Shown here: piece by piece, positions 20,438-32,700 of the stretch
Layout: every line of letters starts with the position of its first letter
Numbering within the stretch: position 1 is the first letter of the stretch
From: Numida meleagris
Lineage: Eukaryota > Chordata > Aves > Galliformes > Numididae
DNA length: 64,000 nt
Direction: 5' to 3'
NCBI RefSeq assembly: GCF_002078875.1
Contig: NC_034409.1
Span: 103,263,226 to 103,327,225 of the forward strand
The notes under the pieces: model-generated
Database searches by the model: none
What the model saw: only the letters and a program-made list of their open reading frames with translations
Told to the model about the DNA's origin: nothing
Position numbers and translations under genes: made by a program

Positions 20438-23059
20438 AATCTTTGTGTCCTCAGCTCTGTGCACTCACACAACTTTGTAAGTATAGTAAAGGCCTGAAGG
20501 AGGAAAAAATGAATAGGGGTGATTTTGTAGCTCTACAGCTACAAAGCTATAGCATTGCATCTTTTCCTTCCTACATATGACAAAGATCAGACTGAACATA
20601 TACAGTTTGTTCTATCTCTGCACTGAAGTAAAACACACATACAAGAAAGATCATTGCTGGGAAGCAGAAAAACATAAAAGATGTTAGCAGAATTTTATGT
20701 CTTTTGCCCTGTGGGACTGATGACACCTTGTTTTTTATATATATACTTACATATTTCCATGAGAGGCTCAAAAAGATTTCTCTACATCAGCTTCTCCCGG
20801 TACATGCATATATGTATTGGTGTAGCATGCTATACTGGCTAGACTACTTTTAACCCTGGCTGTTTCTGCCTTTACTGTCCACACTGATGTGTTTATGAAG
20901 GGAGCAGCAAGCCTTTCCCTCTCAGTTCTGCTGATTTTTTTTTTTTTTTTTTGGCTGAGTCATAGCAAATTTCCACCCTTGCCTTCCTATCAAACTGCGC
21001 TGTTGGTCCGTCCTTCCATCCGTCCGTCCTTTTCTTCCTTCATTTAAGCTCCTAAGCACTTATTCACTTCTCTGGTATGACCAATTTTCCCTCGTCCCCC
21101 ACTCACTCTTCATACTGATTCTTCTGTGCTACACTGATCAGAAAATTTGGCTGCCTGTAGACGCGTTGCTGGTAGTGGCAGCATGAGATCTCTGATTCTC
21201 CCTCACCTTGACCCTGTTTTCTCTCTGCCTGCAGTGACTTCAGGAGATGGTTATCAGATACCTGGTTTGTGTTGATTCAGAGCAGTGACTTCCCATCTCC
21301 TCCTGGCTACAGTAACTCTCCTTGTGCCTGCATGGCAAAGGCCACAAGGGGATGCCATTGCCCATGCATACAGCAGTGCCCTTTCTTTAAGTGTAGGATC
21401 AGTCTGCTCACATTGCAGAGAAACTGTGCAAAGTCTAAATCAGATACTAGAGGTCTGGATGCATCCTCAGAAGAAAGCTGTTTTCCCCTGGTGCCTTCTG
21501 CTTGCCTTCTAGATCAGCTGCCGTAACAGTTGCACTTCAGGAATGTTCTCTGCCATAAATTTTTAAGTGCAGAGGACTTCCTGTTTGCATAAAAAAGAAG
21601 TATCTAGCACTTGGAATGAAGCACTTTGTTCAACCAAAGTTTTCCTGGAACACATCCTGCCCCTAGGAGGAAAACGATGCCCATTTCTGCCCATACTGTG
21701 CATCTTGTCATTTGCAAGATCTTCCTCAGGCAGAGGCCTCTGAGATTTAACGAGTTTTTGTTAACGCATCAAAGTTCTACCATATTGGCACGGCAGCCCT
21801 TGACTCTAAAGAACTTCCAAGAGTAACCTGAAAAACACAAATCAATAAAGGTTCCCAACTCTATTTACCTGTTTCCCCCCAGGGCCCCCAAAGTTGCCAT
21901 CCCCAAAGGATGTTGCAGTAAATACCTAATTGCACTTGGCAGACTAAAACGTTGAACAAATAGATGGCCTTTAGTTTTAAAACTAACTTAAAGCATTACC
22001 AATTCTAAACACATCCTGCCTATTTCTTTTTGAGGGACCTTGCTGAATGTCCTGATGGAGGAGATTTTCAAAATACGAAAGTCTGAGGGTGACTGATTCA
22101 GATTCAGAGGAAGAGAGGCAACAGTCGCTATTTCCTGGCTATTTCTTTAAAAGATGTATATTTTGACATCATCTCTAGGTCTTGTGTCAGAAGTATCTTT
22201 GCTTTACAGTGGTCCCAAACCATCCCTAACTCAGACTCGCTTCCACTCGCACAAAGTCTTTGGGACTGGAGTCACAGTGCTCATTTCAGGCAAAAGGGAA
22301 ACAGATGAATGGGTTGACTGGATCGTAAAGATTTCACATCTCAGAGTATGATAAACTCAGTGTTATCCTGAAAGTCCTGGACTCTGCTGCAGTCCCCTGC
22401 CACTCCTCAGTGTGCCAGCCATGCAGCTTCTTTGTCTCTCTGGGAATACGCCCTGCAAGACTGAGGCTTGAACTCTGTGCGCAAGGCTGTTCCATTCCTA
22501 GTAGTGTGCCTGCAGTTAGAGCTTTCTTCTTTGTATCACAGGACATAGTATTCAGGGAACAGTACATAGTATCACTGTATTACACAGCTAGGTGGAGTTT
22601 GATCACTTAACCGTGCGCAACAGTGTAGCAGAAGTCAAACTTTTGGTCTGTTTAGCACTCAGAGACTGAGTTTCATCTTCCATTGATGGACTTCGTCGGG
22701 AATTTTTTACCTGTAAAACTGTGCATTCAGAAAATGTTTATTTTAAAGCATATTTCACAGCTATACGCAACTGAGGATCAAGATCTTTGCCTCAGAAGTC
22801 AAAACTGAAATGTTTTTCTTCAGAACTGGTCTCTTCCTGAGTTCAGTCATTCTGATTCAGAAAAGCCAAGATATGAACTCTCTCCAAGTCTTTCGTCATC
22901 TGGTAAGGTGAAAGTAGGGCATGAGTGGGCTCTGCTGGCCCCCGTAAGGACCCACCATTTTGGTACTGAGATCTCATAAGGCTGTCCAGATGAAAAACTG
23001 TGTCTCTGCCTTTGCATCCAAATCCTTTGTCAGTTTGCTAGGCAAAATTATTTGCTTGC

Positions 23060-23435
23060 ATAGAATCCTTCGAATAGGAAGAGACCCTTAAAGGCCATCT
23101 GGTCCAACCCCCTGCAGTGAGCAGGCACACCCACAGCTCCATTAGGTGCTCAGAGCCCCGTCCAGCCTGACCTTGAGTGTCTCCAGGGATGGGGCATCCA
23201 CTGACTCTCTCTGGGAAACCTGTGCCAGTGCCTCACCACCCTTATGGTAAAAAAAAAAATTTCTTCCTTATATCCAGTCTAAATCTCCCCCCTTTGAGGG
23301 GAGAACCATTTCCCCTTGTCCTATCCCAACAGATCTTGCTAAAGTGTCAGTCCCCTTCTTTCTTATTATCCCCTTTCAGATACTGAAAGACTGCTCTCAG
23401 GTCTTCCTGGAGCCTTCTCCTCTCCAGGAAGAAAA
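23060..23435 (-). repeat. CR1 LINE 3' fragment, reverse
   Basis: Reverse-complement CR1 with its tail at the 23060 side and the upstream section near 23400 ('ctcaggtcttcctggagccttctcctctcc'). An A run interrupts it at about 23248-23260. Confidence 0.88.
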
Positions 23436-26406
23436 GCACCTTATCTTGTACCTCAAAACTTGAATGCAGGAAGGCTTAGACACATGCAATCATTCAATTG
23501 TCCTTCCTCAGAAAAACCTACAAAGCAAAACAGTCGACGCTCACAGACTGAGCTATCGAGACTCTCGCAGCGAAGGACACGCTTTCTCAGTAGAATTAAA
23601 GACGGCTGGTGGTTTTATGGCACTAGAAGGCAATCCACTTGCTGCCTGTTCCCTGGAAGGAGGTTTCCCCCTTTCTCCTGTGCCAGTGTGCTTCATCAGA
23701 GCCCTTACGGCTCAGCAAACTGACAGGAAAAACACTTGACAAAAGCAAATAGCTTCCTGTTGCTTAATACAAGGCCTAAGAAGCTCAAAATCGTAAGGGA
23801 GGAAAAACAATGTAATTGCAGCCAGACGCCATAGGGCATTAATCATCCTGCAAGAGGAAATGCTTTGAGCAGTTGGTTTCCACTTTTATTTATTTATGAT
23901 GCCCACCTTCATAGCAGTAGTTAATTCTGCTAATTGGGTGGGAGATATCCAGGTCCTGTTAGTCTTTTATTTTAATTTTCTTCCTTTTTTTTTTTTTTTT
24001 TTAAACAACTAATTATCTGAGATCAAATTTCAAATGGATCCTGAAGTGGTGCTGGGCTGTAGCCATCCAGTTTGAGTGGATCTGTGTGTTTTCTTCTGAA
24101 TGCTTGCCAGCATGAAAGCTCTGCTTTTGATCCTTCTCTAACTTCTGGCATGCTTTATCACAGCAACAAGACAAGGTGATTTAGCCATCCTCATGTGTGC
24201 CCAGAGAAGGGAGTCTCAGTGGAAAGCTGCTTAAAAGAAATGCTTTTGAGGAGCCAAGACAGAGTCTAATTAGGATTTTGTTCATCGAGAGCCTGAGTGG
24301 TGCAGGAAACACCCCTTCGAGGTAGGTGAGAGTCAAGGCTGTGTCCTAAAGCTCCACTCGTGCTTTTCAGTAAGCGTGACACCTACAGTAGGCATCAAAG
24401 AATGGATGAGGTTGCTGAGGGTAAGAGGGTCCTGTGATCTGGCTTTATAGAAGAGCTGATTTTACAGCTGTTTGGACTGATGAGCGTTGCTTCTCTTCAA
24501 CACCACCATCAAGCCTTCAGCATCCGACTCCTTCCCCAATCCCTTGTGCTGGATCTAGTAATTAATCGCCATGAGGGTGAATTGGTTCAGTTAACCTTGA
24601 ATAGTGTTGTGCCAGGTCAGTTGGATCAGCGGGTTGCAGCTGTGCAGCGAGCCAGGGCAGCACCACCTCTGGTCAGGGGGGAAGCCAGAGATTCTCACCC
24701 AGTTCTTTTAATGTGGTCACGGCCTCTAAGTGCCCACAGTAAGGGGGGAGGGCTCCAAGTAAAAAAAGGAGCTATTTACATACAACTGTTGTGGGATGCC
24801 CATGTTTTCTAGAAATGCTTTTAAGGTCATCTCCCAGCAGTGCGTGCCTTCCACCAGCAGAAATAATGCTTAATAATGTGCTTCTGGGTCCCCTCTTCAA
24901 AAAAGAACGGCTTACGGAATTCATCTGTTTTAACTTCCTACTCCTGACCCTTGGAAATTCCCCCACCAGAAACTCTGTCGTCCAAGCAATGCTGTATCTG
25001 AATGTCAATATTTGAGGAAGTTGGTTTTTGTTTCTCTGCCCCTGTGATCTTTTTGCAAATGTAACTAGTTAGCATCAATGAGACATTAAGCATCTTCTTA
25101 CCTTAATGGTCACTTCCCAGATACAAAGACATGCCCTGTCTTAAAAATAATAGTCCGGTAGACAAATTATCCATAGCACACATAGGTTTTTTATCTATCT
25201 ATACAACCACTCCTGTTTTTGCTGGTTACGAAAGCAGCTTTAAGTAAGCATGCCAGGACTGATTATACTTCCTCTCTGTTTCTAGGAGGTTACATTTCAT
25301 CAGAAAATTACTGTAAATGAATCACTAAGGCCTTTTTTTTTTTTTTTTCCTAATTTAAGCACTACACTGAGCTGAAATACACACATACCTTAAATGGGCT
25401 CAAATATATTACCTTGTAGGGAAGTCTGTTCTAGTTGCTCAATTCCAGTAAATGTACTAAACAGTGCTCTAATTCAGAATATATAAACCAGATCAAGGGC
25501 AAGAGGTGTTTCTCTCTTTCCTCCTGATCTCCTCCACTTCTTTTTCCCTTATGCCTGTGTAGTACTTGCTAATTAAAAACAAGACATTCGTGTGCTATAA
25601 AATCAAAATGCAAAGTATGCCAGAGCCAAGTCTACAATTAAAATTCAAAAACTAGCTAAGATAAGAAACAAATCTCTTTCCTGGTGTGATATAATTGCTG
25701 CAGACCTATTTTTTACTTTAAACTTATTTCAAAGCAGCTTGGAGAAATGTATTGAACACACTAAGCCAACGTTCCTTAATGGTCTTTAAAACCTCATTTT
25801 GCATGACTCAGGTGTTCTTGCATATCACCATGGGAATTCCTTCCAGTCAAAGGCAGAGCCTTTCTCAGTGGTGGGTGGATTCTCAAACCAGCGTGCATCT
25901 GCCCTGCTGACAGAATGGCTGATTTCTAAGAGGTGGTAAAGAACATCAGGTTCAGAAGAGAGTCACTGCCTTTGGAAACCTGCACTCATGTGCATATCTC
26001 ATCATGGTCCACATTGGCACCCCACTGCTAACATCACCGGAATACCACACTTGCACAGTCGCATGCAGACTCAGGGATTTCTAAGTTGTCCTGAGGTCTG
26101 AGCAGAGTCCGGGCACTGCTTGTAGCTGGTGGGTGTTTGTGTCTCCTTGCGGGGTGAAGACTTGTACTTAGAACTTAGCCAGTTGCGTTAAGTCATGAGA
26201 GGGAGTGATGTTCATCAGCTCCATAGCACCAGCCCTAATCACCTCTCCCCGTGCATTTTGGACACTTAGAGGGTGGGGTGATGCGTATGGGATGTCTGAA
26301 TATGAACACCACGTGAAGATGCAACACAACCTTTATCTCCAATATCAAAATATAAGCATTTTTCTCAACTGTTCTTCACTTTTAAAGTTGGCAATGGTCT
26401 GATTTT

Positions 26407-26492
26407 TGGGTGGTCCTGTGTGGAGCCAGGAGTCAGACTCAGTGATCCTTATGGGTCCCTTCCAACTGGGGAGAGTCTGCAATTCTGTGGTT
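26407..26492 (+). repeat. CR1 3' end, short
   Basis: Only the last 85 or so bases of the CR1 subfamily seen at 18070: 'ggtcctgtgtggagccaggagtcagactcagtgatccttatgggtccc', then 'caattctgtgg'. Confidence 0.8.
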
Positions 26493-28385
26493 TGTTTTAA
26501 TGTTAGGACGATATCAAACAACTCAATTACTTTTCCTCGGATCTTGGTGTACTTGGATATTTGAACTGAAGTGTTTCACCTCTGTATCTCAAATGTAAAA
26601 GTGAAATTTGGGGGAAATGTCTTATCTTTCGTGGATCTTATTTTTTCAAGATTCTGTGCTGGTAATTTGTGTGCAGCAAAGTAATTGCCTTGATGTTGCT
26701 TTGCTATCTTTATTGGTGACCCACACATAACAAACCAGCAAGATTGGGATTTTAGAGCAGAAAACTGCTCACAAAGGTGAAATACACACTTACTATGATA
26801 TACGATAAATGAAATACACACTTATTATTGCTGTTATGTGCCACAGTGATTTTTTTTCTACATAGAAGTATTTTCAGTGATTGTTCCTTTCAGAGCCTTT
26901 AATTTGGAGTGATGGATGGAGCCATTTCTCCTCTAAAATGTATTTCCTTCTACGTTCGCTTGCTACCTTCGCTTTCTCACGCTTTGTTGAAAAAAGACCA
27001 GCAAGAAAAATGAATTTATGCCTTGCTTTCTGATTTGACACTTTGTTTTTTGCTCCCTAAAGTCAAAGAAAAGAAAGCAATATGCATAATTATCTCTGAA
27101 CTCTTGTAAGTTCTACAGTTTTCTTGGCTTTACTTGTATTTTTTTTCTTTTGGAGCTCATTGAAAGGATCAGACATCGTGTTGATTAGTTCTCTCTTTTC
27201 TCCATCTTTGTTCTCAATTCACTCCTCTCCGTGCTCAGCTCTTCTTAAGCTACCAGCATTATGAAGCCACCCTCAGCACAACAGCGGTGAAAGCCACCTG
27301 TTTGGTGAACCTTGTCACACACAACCAGTCCTTGTGATTCCTTTCCAACCAGCCATTTAGACTGCAGGAGAGTAATTTCCTTGGGCTTTCACTTACAAGG
27401 AAGTTCAAGGCAGGAGAAAGATGGAACAAAACCAAAAGCCTTCAAAGTTTCCTGTCTGGCTTGGCAAAGAGAAAACAGATGTCATTACTGGTTATGAGAT
27501 TCCTCCAACACTTACAGTAAATACATGTTTCCATGCAAGAGTAGATGAAACCCAGCTTCAGAATTGGTGTATTGAATTGCTCTTCAACATACTTGAGTGC
27601 CTCTCTGAATCTTTTTAATGCATGAATTAGAGACGTCACCAAAATCAGTGTGTCTTCTGGATATGCTTTGCCCATTTTGCTATGTGTGTTTCAGAGTAAT
27701 AAACTGCTCGTGGCCTTCTCAGCTACCCACTTGGCACCGGGTCACCGGGAAAAAACCGTGAGTCATGCTAATGCTGTGTGACCAAAAATCCTTCAGAACC
27801 ATTAATCAAGGATCTGTGTCTCAGCATGGGCCTGTCACTGGGGAAATCCTATGGTGAAGCTTGTGGAGCAGAGAGTTTTAGTAGAACCGCAGCAGTCAAC
27901 TGAGAGATGAGTCACTCTTCCCAGAACGGTTGAAAAACAGGTCAGGTGAGTTCACTGCAGAAAAAAAATGTCTGAACCTGCAACTGAATGACTTTAATTT
28001 CTGCCATCCCTATCTAACTTGTTCTATTTTCACAACCAATCAATCAGCCAGTCTGCTTTCAGCCTTCGCTCTGATTTTTCCCTTTGTTTATAATTGTTTC
28101 CAGCTATCAGCACACCTGTCAGTGCTGAAAGCCATCAGCTGAGATCCCAACCTATTTTATTACCCTTAGAGACAAAGACCTTTGCCTGGAAAACCCACTG
28201 TGGATATCAGCAGGCCATGCATGGATAAGATAAAGGAAGGAATCTCCCTTTCGACTGAAGAAGAACTGAACTAAAGCGGAATGAAGTGCTTCATCCAATG
28301 TTAGCTGTAAACCAAGAGCTGCCCAGCCTTATCTAGTGCTACAGATACAAGATGCTTGTGCTGTTCTTGGCTGGTTTTCTTTTCA

Positions 28386-28838
28386 TAGAATCGTTATGTT
28401 TTGAAAAGATCAACAGAATCACCCAGTCCAACCTTCAGCCCACCCCCACCGTAACCACTGACCATGTCCCTCAGTGCCACATCCACAGGGCTCTTGAACA
28501 CCTCCAGGGACGGTGACTCCACCACCTCCCTGGGCAGCCTGTGCCACTGCATCACTGCTCTTTCTGAGAATAAATGGTTCCTAATACCCAACCCGAACCT
28601 CCCCTGGCGCAACTTGAGGCCACTCCCTTTCGTCTGATGACTGTTACCTGGGAGAAGAGGCCAACCCCACCTTGCTATAGCCTCCTCTCAGGTGGCTGTA
28701 GAGAGCAGTGAGGTCTCCCCTGAGCCTCCTCTTCTCCAGACTGAACAACCCAGCTCCCTCAGCAGCTCCCCATCAGACTTGTGCTCCAGACCCCTCACAG
28801 CTCTGGTGCCCTTCTCTGGACTTGCTCCAGGGCCTTTT
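28386..28838 (-). repeat. CR1 LINE fragment, reverse, next to the IFNGR2 CpG island
   Basis: Reverse-complement CR1 with the 3' tail at 28386 and 'cctgagcctcctcttctccag' near 28718. It ends about 200 bases upstream of the IFNGR2 CpG island. It is the same subfamily as the copies at 47900, 54173 and 55403. Confidence 0.9.
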
Positions 28839-29039
28839 GCTGGAGATCAGATGGCTGTGGATCCTCAGCCCTTGCTGAAGGAGCCTTCAGGTGGCCAAAT
28901 GCCACTTTGTAGAGGCAGGAAGTGTTCACTATCCCCACTCTGCGAGACTTCCTTTGTTGGCCTCCTGCTGGCACTAGTTCTGCGTTCCTCCCCTCTCTTT
29001 AAAGAAGAGAACTTCGACTCAGTCTGCGCAGCCACCAGC

Positions 29040-29760
29040 ACCAGCTACGGGCTGCGGTTAGGCCTACCCTCGTGTCAGCGCTGCGCACAGACGGAGAAAG
29101 CGAACAGAGGGCTCCGACCGCTCCGTGAGAGATTTTCTCACGTCAACCGCACGCGGCCGAGAGCGGCGCAGGGCCGCGCCTGCACAACGCGCACGCACGA
29201 CCTGCGGTCGAGCTGCGGTACCACGCCCCGTAGAGCCCGCTGCTGTGCGGCCGCAGGCGGTGCCGAGGGGCGGGCTCTGCCTCGCAGGGGAGGAGGAGCG
29301 CGGGCTGGGCGGGGGCGGACTGGGCCGCAGCTGCCGCCCCTGCGCGGGCCTCCGGTCACGTCCGGCTTCCCTCCGGCGGCCGCAGGCGGATTGCGGGTGT
29401 GAGCCGGGCCCCCCAGGCCCGCCCGCCCGCCGCCGGCCCCGCTCCTCGGGCACCGGCAGTCGCCCCGCGGCCTCGGCAGGCGGGCGGGGCCGGGCGGCGG
29501 GGCGCTGCCGGCCGGGCCATGTCGTGGCGGGCGGTGCTCCTCTTCCTCCTCCTCGGCATCTTCCTCCTCGACCCGGGCCGGGCCTCGGGCGCAGGTGCGT
29601 GCGGCGGGGCGGCCCGGGCGGCGCGGGGCCGAGGGCTCAGGCCGGGAGGGGCGGTGCGAGCGCGGCGGGGTCCCCCCGGGGCTGCCTCAGCGCGGCGGGG
29701 CTGGTGCGGGCCGCTGTCTTCCCTCGCCGCCTTCCTTGCGCTCGTGGTGTGACACCCGAT
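29040..29760 (+). promoter_or_regulatory. IFNGR2: CpG island promoter of IFNGR2
   Basis: Dense CpG and GC-rich sequence surrounds the IFNGR2 start codon, with Sp1-type boxes GGGGCGGG at 29267-29274 and GGGCGGGGG at 29307-29315. No TATA box is evident. The transcription start is probably within 29270-29450. Several long open frames on both strands here are by-products of GC richness. Confidence 0.8.
29519..29594 (+). CDS. IFNGR2: IFNGR2 exon 1 (signal peptide)
   Basis: ATG at 29519 in a GCC-rich context (GGGCCATGTCG). It encodes 25 residues of a leucine-rich signal peptide plus one base; donor GTGCGT at 29595 (phase 1). Confidence 0.94.
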
Positions 29761-32700
29761 CTGCCGCTCCGCCTTGGTGTTGGGTCGGATTTAGAGCGGG
29801 AATGCTTTGCCGTTTATTTTAAGCTGAAAGGCCGACCGGCTGTGCAGCACGGGAGGGTTGTGCGCCGGTAGCCCTGCTTGGCTTAGCTAGCATGGTGAGC
29901 TTTTGCCGTCCAGGTAGAGCCTGTGCTCAGGGGTGAGGGTGAGTCTTCAGCGTGTGTCCCAGCAAGCGTGGCACTGAAACCCGTGGCTAGGCCAGCCAGG
30001 CTTGGTGTTCCTCACTGTAGCTTGTGGCTTCACACTTTGCGACCTCAAAGCAATGACTTGCGGCCTGATGAGCCAGCAAGTGTCCGCATCAGGAGGGAAG
30101 AGCCTGAGGGTGGTGAGCAGTTCAGCAAGACTGCATCTGAGCCGGGTAGAAGGACAGGGACAACAATGCCTTCCCCTGGGTGAGATAGTGTGATGTTGGG
30201 AGCCCTGTGATGTGTGTCTAGCATCTATGCTAGGTCAGTCCTCTGTGCTGAACTGCGCGTTTTGTTATCCTCATTATTATAAACTGGTGGCCGTTATGAA
30301 CTTCAATTTGTGCTTTCTGGAACGTAAGCAACATTCCTGGTAGCTAATTCAAATGCACACTGTGCTGCAGAGCCTCTTCTCAGCGCAGCAGTAAGTGTGT
30401 TGTGGCACGTGGCAGCTTGATGTTCAGCTACGGAGCCATAGGTCTGAGACTTTTTTTCAATGGTTTTAGAAGCTGGTAGGGGAAATCATCTGTGTCCACA
30501 TGCTGATGTAAGGCAAAATAATGAGCATGTGGTCCTGAATATGAACCAGCTTCCCTCATCCTTCATCACTTTTTTTTTTTTTTTAAGGGATTAAAGAATG
30601 CCGCAGCTGCTTCTGGTGTTTTGTCATGGCAGCCATGAGTTTTGTACAATTAGTTTGTATGGGGTGTCAGACTGCACTGATTGCTGATGGTGTGAGATAC
30701 CCTGCCACACGCCAGACCAGTGGGGAGGTTGCCAGAAGTGACTAGAAAGTGAAAACTTTTTCTCAAATGAAAGTTTCTAAGTAACCTTTAGAAGACAACA
30801 GAGATTAATAGCTTACCTAGCATTTGTAACTGTGAAGACTCTCTGTTTACAAAGCGGAATGGTCCCTCTGCGGTGTAATGCGATGTGTGTTTATTTAAGA
30901 GCGCTACACAGAAGCTGAGGCTAAGAGACTAGTGGAATACCTAATTAAAACTTGAGGAACTTAACTAGTTGTTTTGTATTTGGGACTTAGGGCTTAATGC
31001 AAGGGGTTTTTTTCTGCGGTTTCCTTCCTGTGCATGAGGGACGTTAAGATCCTGCCCTTATGCCTCTTCTGAAAGGTAGCAGTGTGCTTGAATGTTTTAG
31101 TAATTGTTTTTACTTCTCTTCTTATTTTAGAATCTTCTCTACATCTACCAGCACCGAAGAATGTAACAGTTTATTCCTTTAACTTTTGTAATTCCCTGAG
31201 GTGGTCTCCTGTTGAAGTGGACGGAGGCTCTGTGTCCTACACAGTCCAGCTTAAAACGTAAGCAAGTAGTTTGAGAAGCAACCAAACTGATTTTGCTTTA
31301 ATCCAGTAATGAAGTTGGTTTTAAAAAATACTAAAAATGAAAAAGCATGGAAATGAAAGAATGAGCTGCTTATTACAGATATTTTTATGTATATCCAAAA
31401 GCATCTTCTGAAGACAGAGATTCTCTGAGCTTCTCATATTTCCCCTGCATTGACTAAAGGTTGAAGACCCAAAGAGCACCCAGAAATGTTGCACAGTTTC
31501 CCGTGTAATTCTCATCTTGCTGAATTCTCCCTCGCTCTTTTTTTTTTTTTTTTTCAGTGCTGAAGAGATGCAGGCACTGAAAGGGCTGTGGAGTAAATGC
31601 TTGTGAAAGCGGTGGTTTTGTTGCATACCCTTTTCTTAAAAAAAAAAAAAACCCTCCAGGTAGGAGGGATTGTATTTCAGAGCTTTGATAGTTGACTGTT
31701 CCGCTGATGCTTTATTTAGCCTTTGGTTTGTGTTGCAGAGGTGCCTCCAACGAGTGGAGTGAGATAAACTGCACCCGTATCGCCCAGACTGAGTGCAGTT
31801 TCCTCCCGTTGGCAAAGACACGTCGCTGGACCGTTGTTCTGCGTGTGAGGGCTGAAATGGGGCACAGGACTTCATCCTGGGTGGAAACGGACAAGTTTGT
31901 GGCAGAGAAAAACAGTAAGTGTTATTTGTGATGTCAGTATGTCTCTCAAAGGAGGCTTCTTTGAAAAAATGTATTAAGTGTTCTAGGATTTTTTTACTCT
32001 GTTCTGTGAAAGAGCTAAGTGAGAGATCTGCACATGCTTGGTTAGCAAAGACTGCAAGGTTGCCATGTATCACTAGGAATTTGATACACACCAATTCCTC
32101 TGCAGCAGCGTTAGCAGCCCATTCCTTCAACAGGTATTGAAATAGAAACATGTTACTGATGAATTTCCTTGGATGGTCAAGCCTTGTAAGAACTACAGCC
32201 TATGTCACATGCACCCGCGTGGTTTGCAGCAGTTTCAGTATGAACTACCTGTTTCTGTTGAACACAGCTCTTTTCTAACAAACTTGAGCTGTCCTGCCCT
32301 AGCTATGGAGCAGAAGGGTGAAGGGCAGTCTTTAAATCTTCTTAGACGTGTGGACAAGCGTATTGATGTTCTTTGTGAGATCTGCCTTCTTCCTTGCTGT
32401 GATTGGTCTCAGGATTTGGAAAAGATAAATGTTGAGTTTTAGAAAAGCCTCCAAAATAGAAGAGAAGCAGAAGAATGGGTTTACAAAGTCTTTAGTTCAC
32501 TTTCTCCTGTACTTTATGATGAGTAATGGTGCTCCATATTGGGAAGAGTGTATTTTCCCTGGTAGTAAAGAGTGCAGGGGTAAGGAATTGCCTGAGTCCT
32601 GAACTGAAGATTACAGCTGATGTATCCGTAGCTTGTGATGCAAGATTGTTTGTGCAGGGGGAGAGCGGGATCCTTTGTGGGGTTAGGAAAGCATTAAGCA

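Larger units (their letters stand above)
16281..29040. other. Intergenic region between IFNAR1 and IFNGR2
   Basis: About 12.8 kb without a gene I can support. It contains CR1 fragments (18070-18650, 19691-19880, 20150-20437, 23060-23435, 26407-26492, 28386-28838), T homopolymers (20936-20953 and near 23984-24002), a short GTCC/CATC run near 21006-21030 and an A-rich/GAAA run near 19137-19162. Open frames of 60-140 codons occur but show no splice partners or family motifs. Regulatory elements for the receptor cluster may lie here but cannot be recognised by eye. Confidence 0.6.

Noticed and set aside
24480..24812. 110-codon intergenic frame
   Set aside because: No family, no splice partners, ordinary composition.
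29064..29871. Several long open frames (60-248 codons) on both strands around IFNGR2 exon 1
   Set aside because: They come from GC-rich, stop-poor CpG island sequence. They overlap each other in different frames, and only the signal-peptide exon at 29519 has a splice partner.
31636..32151. 171-codon minus-strand frame over IFNGR2 exon 3
   Set aside because: Antisense shadow of a real exon plus intron; no family resemblance.
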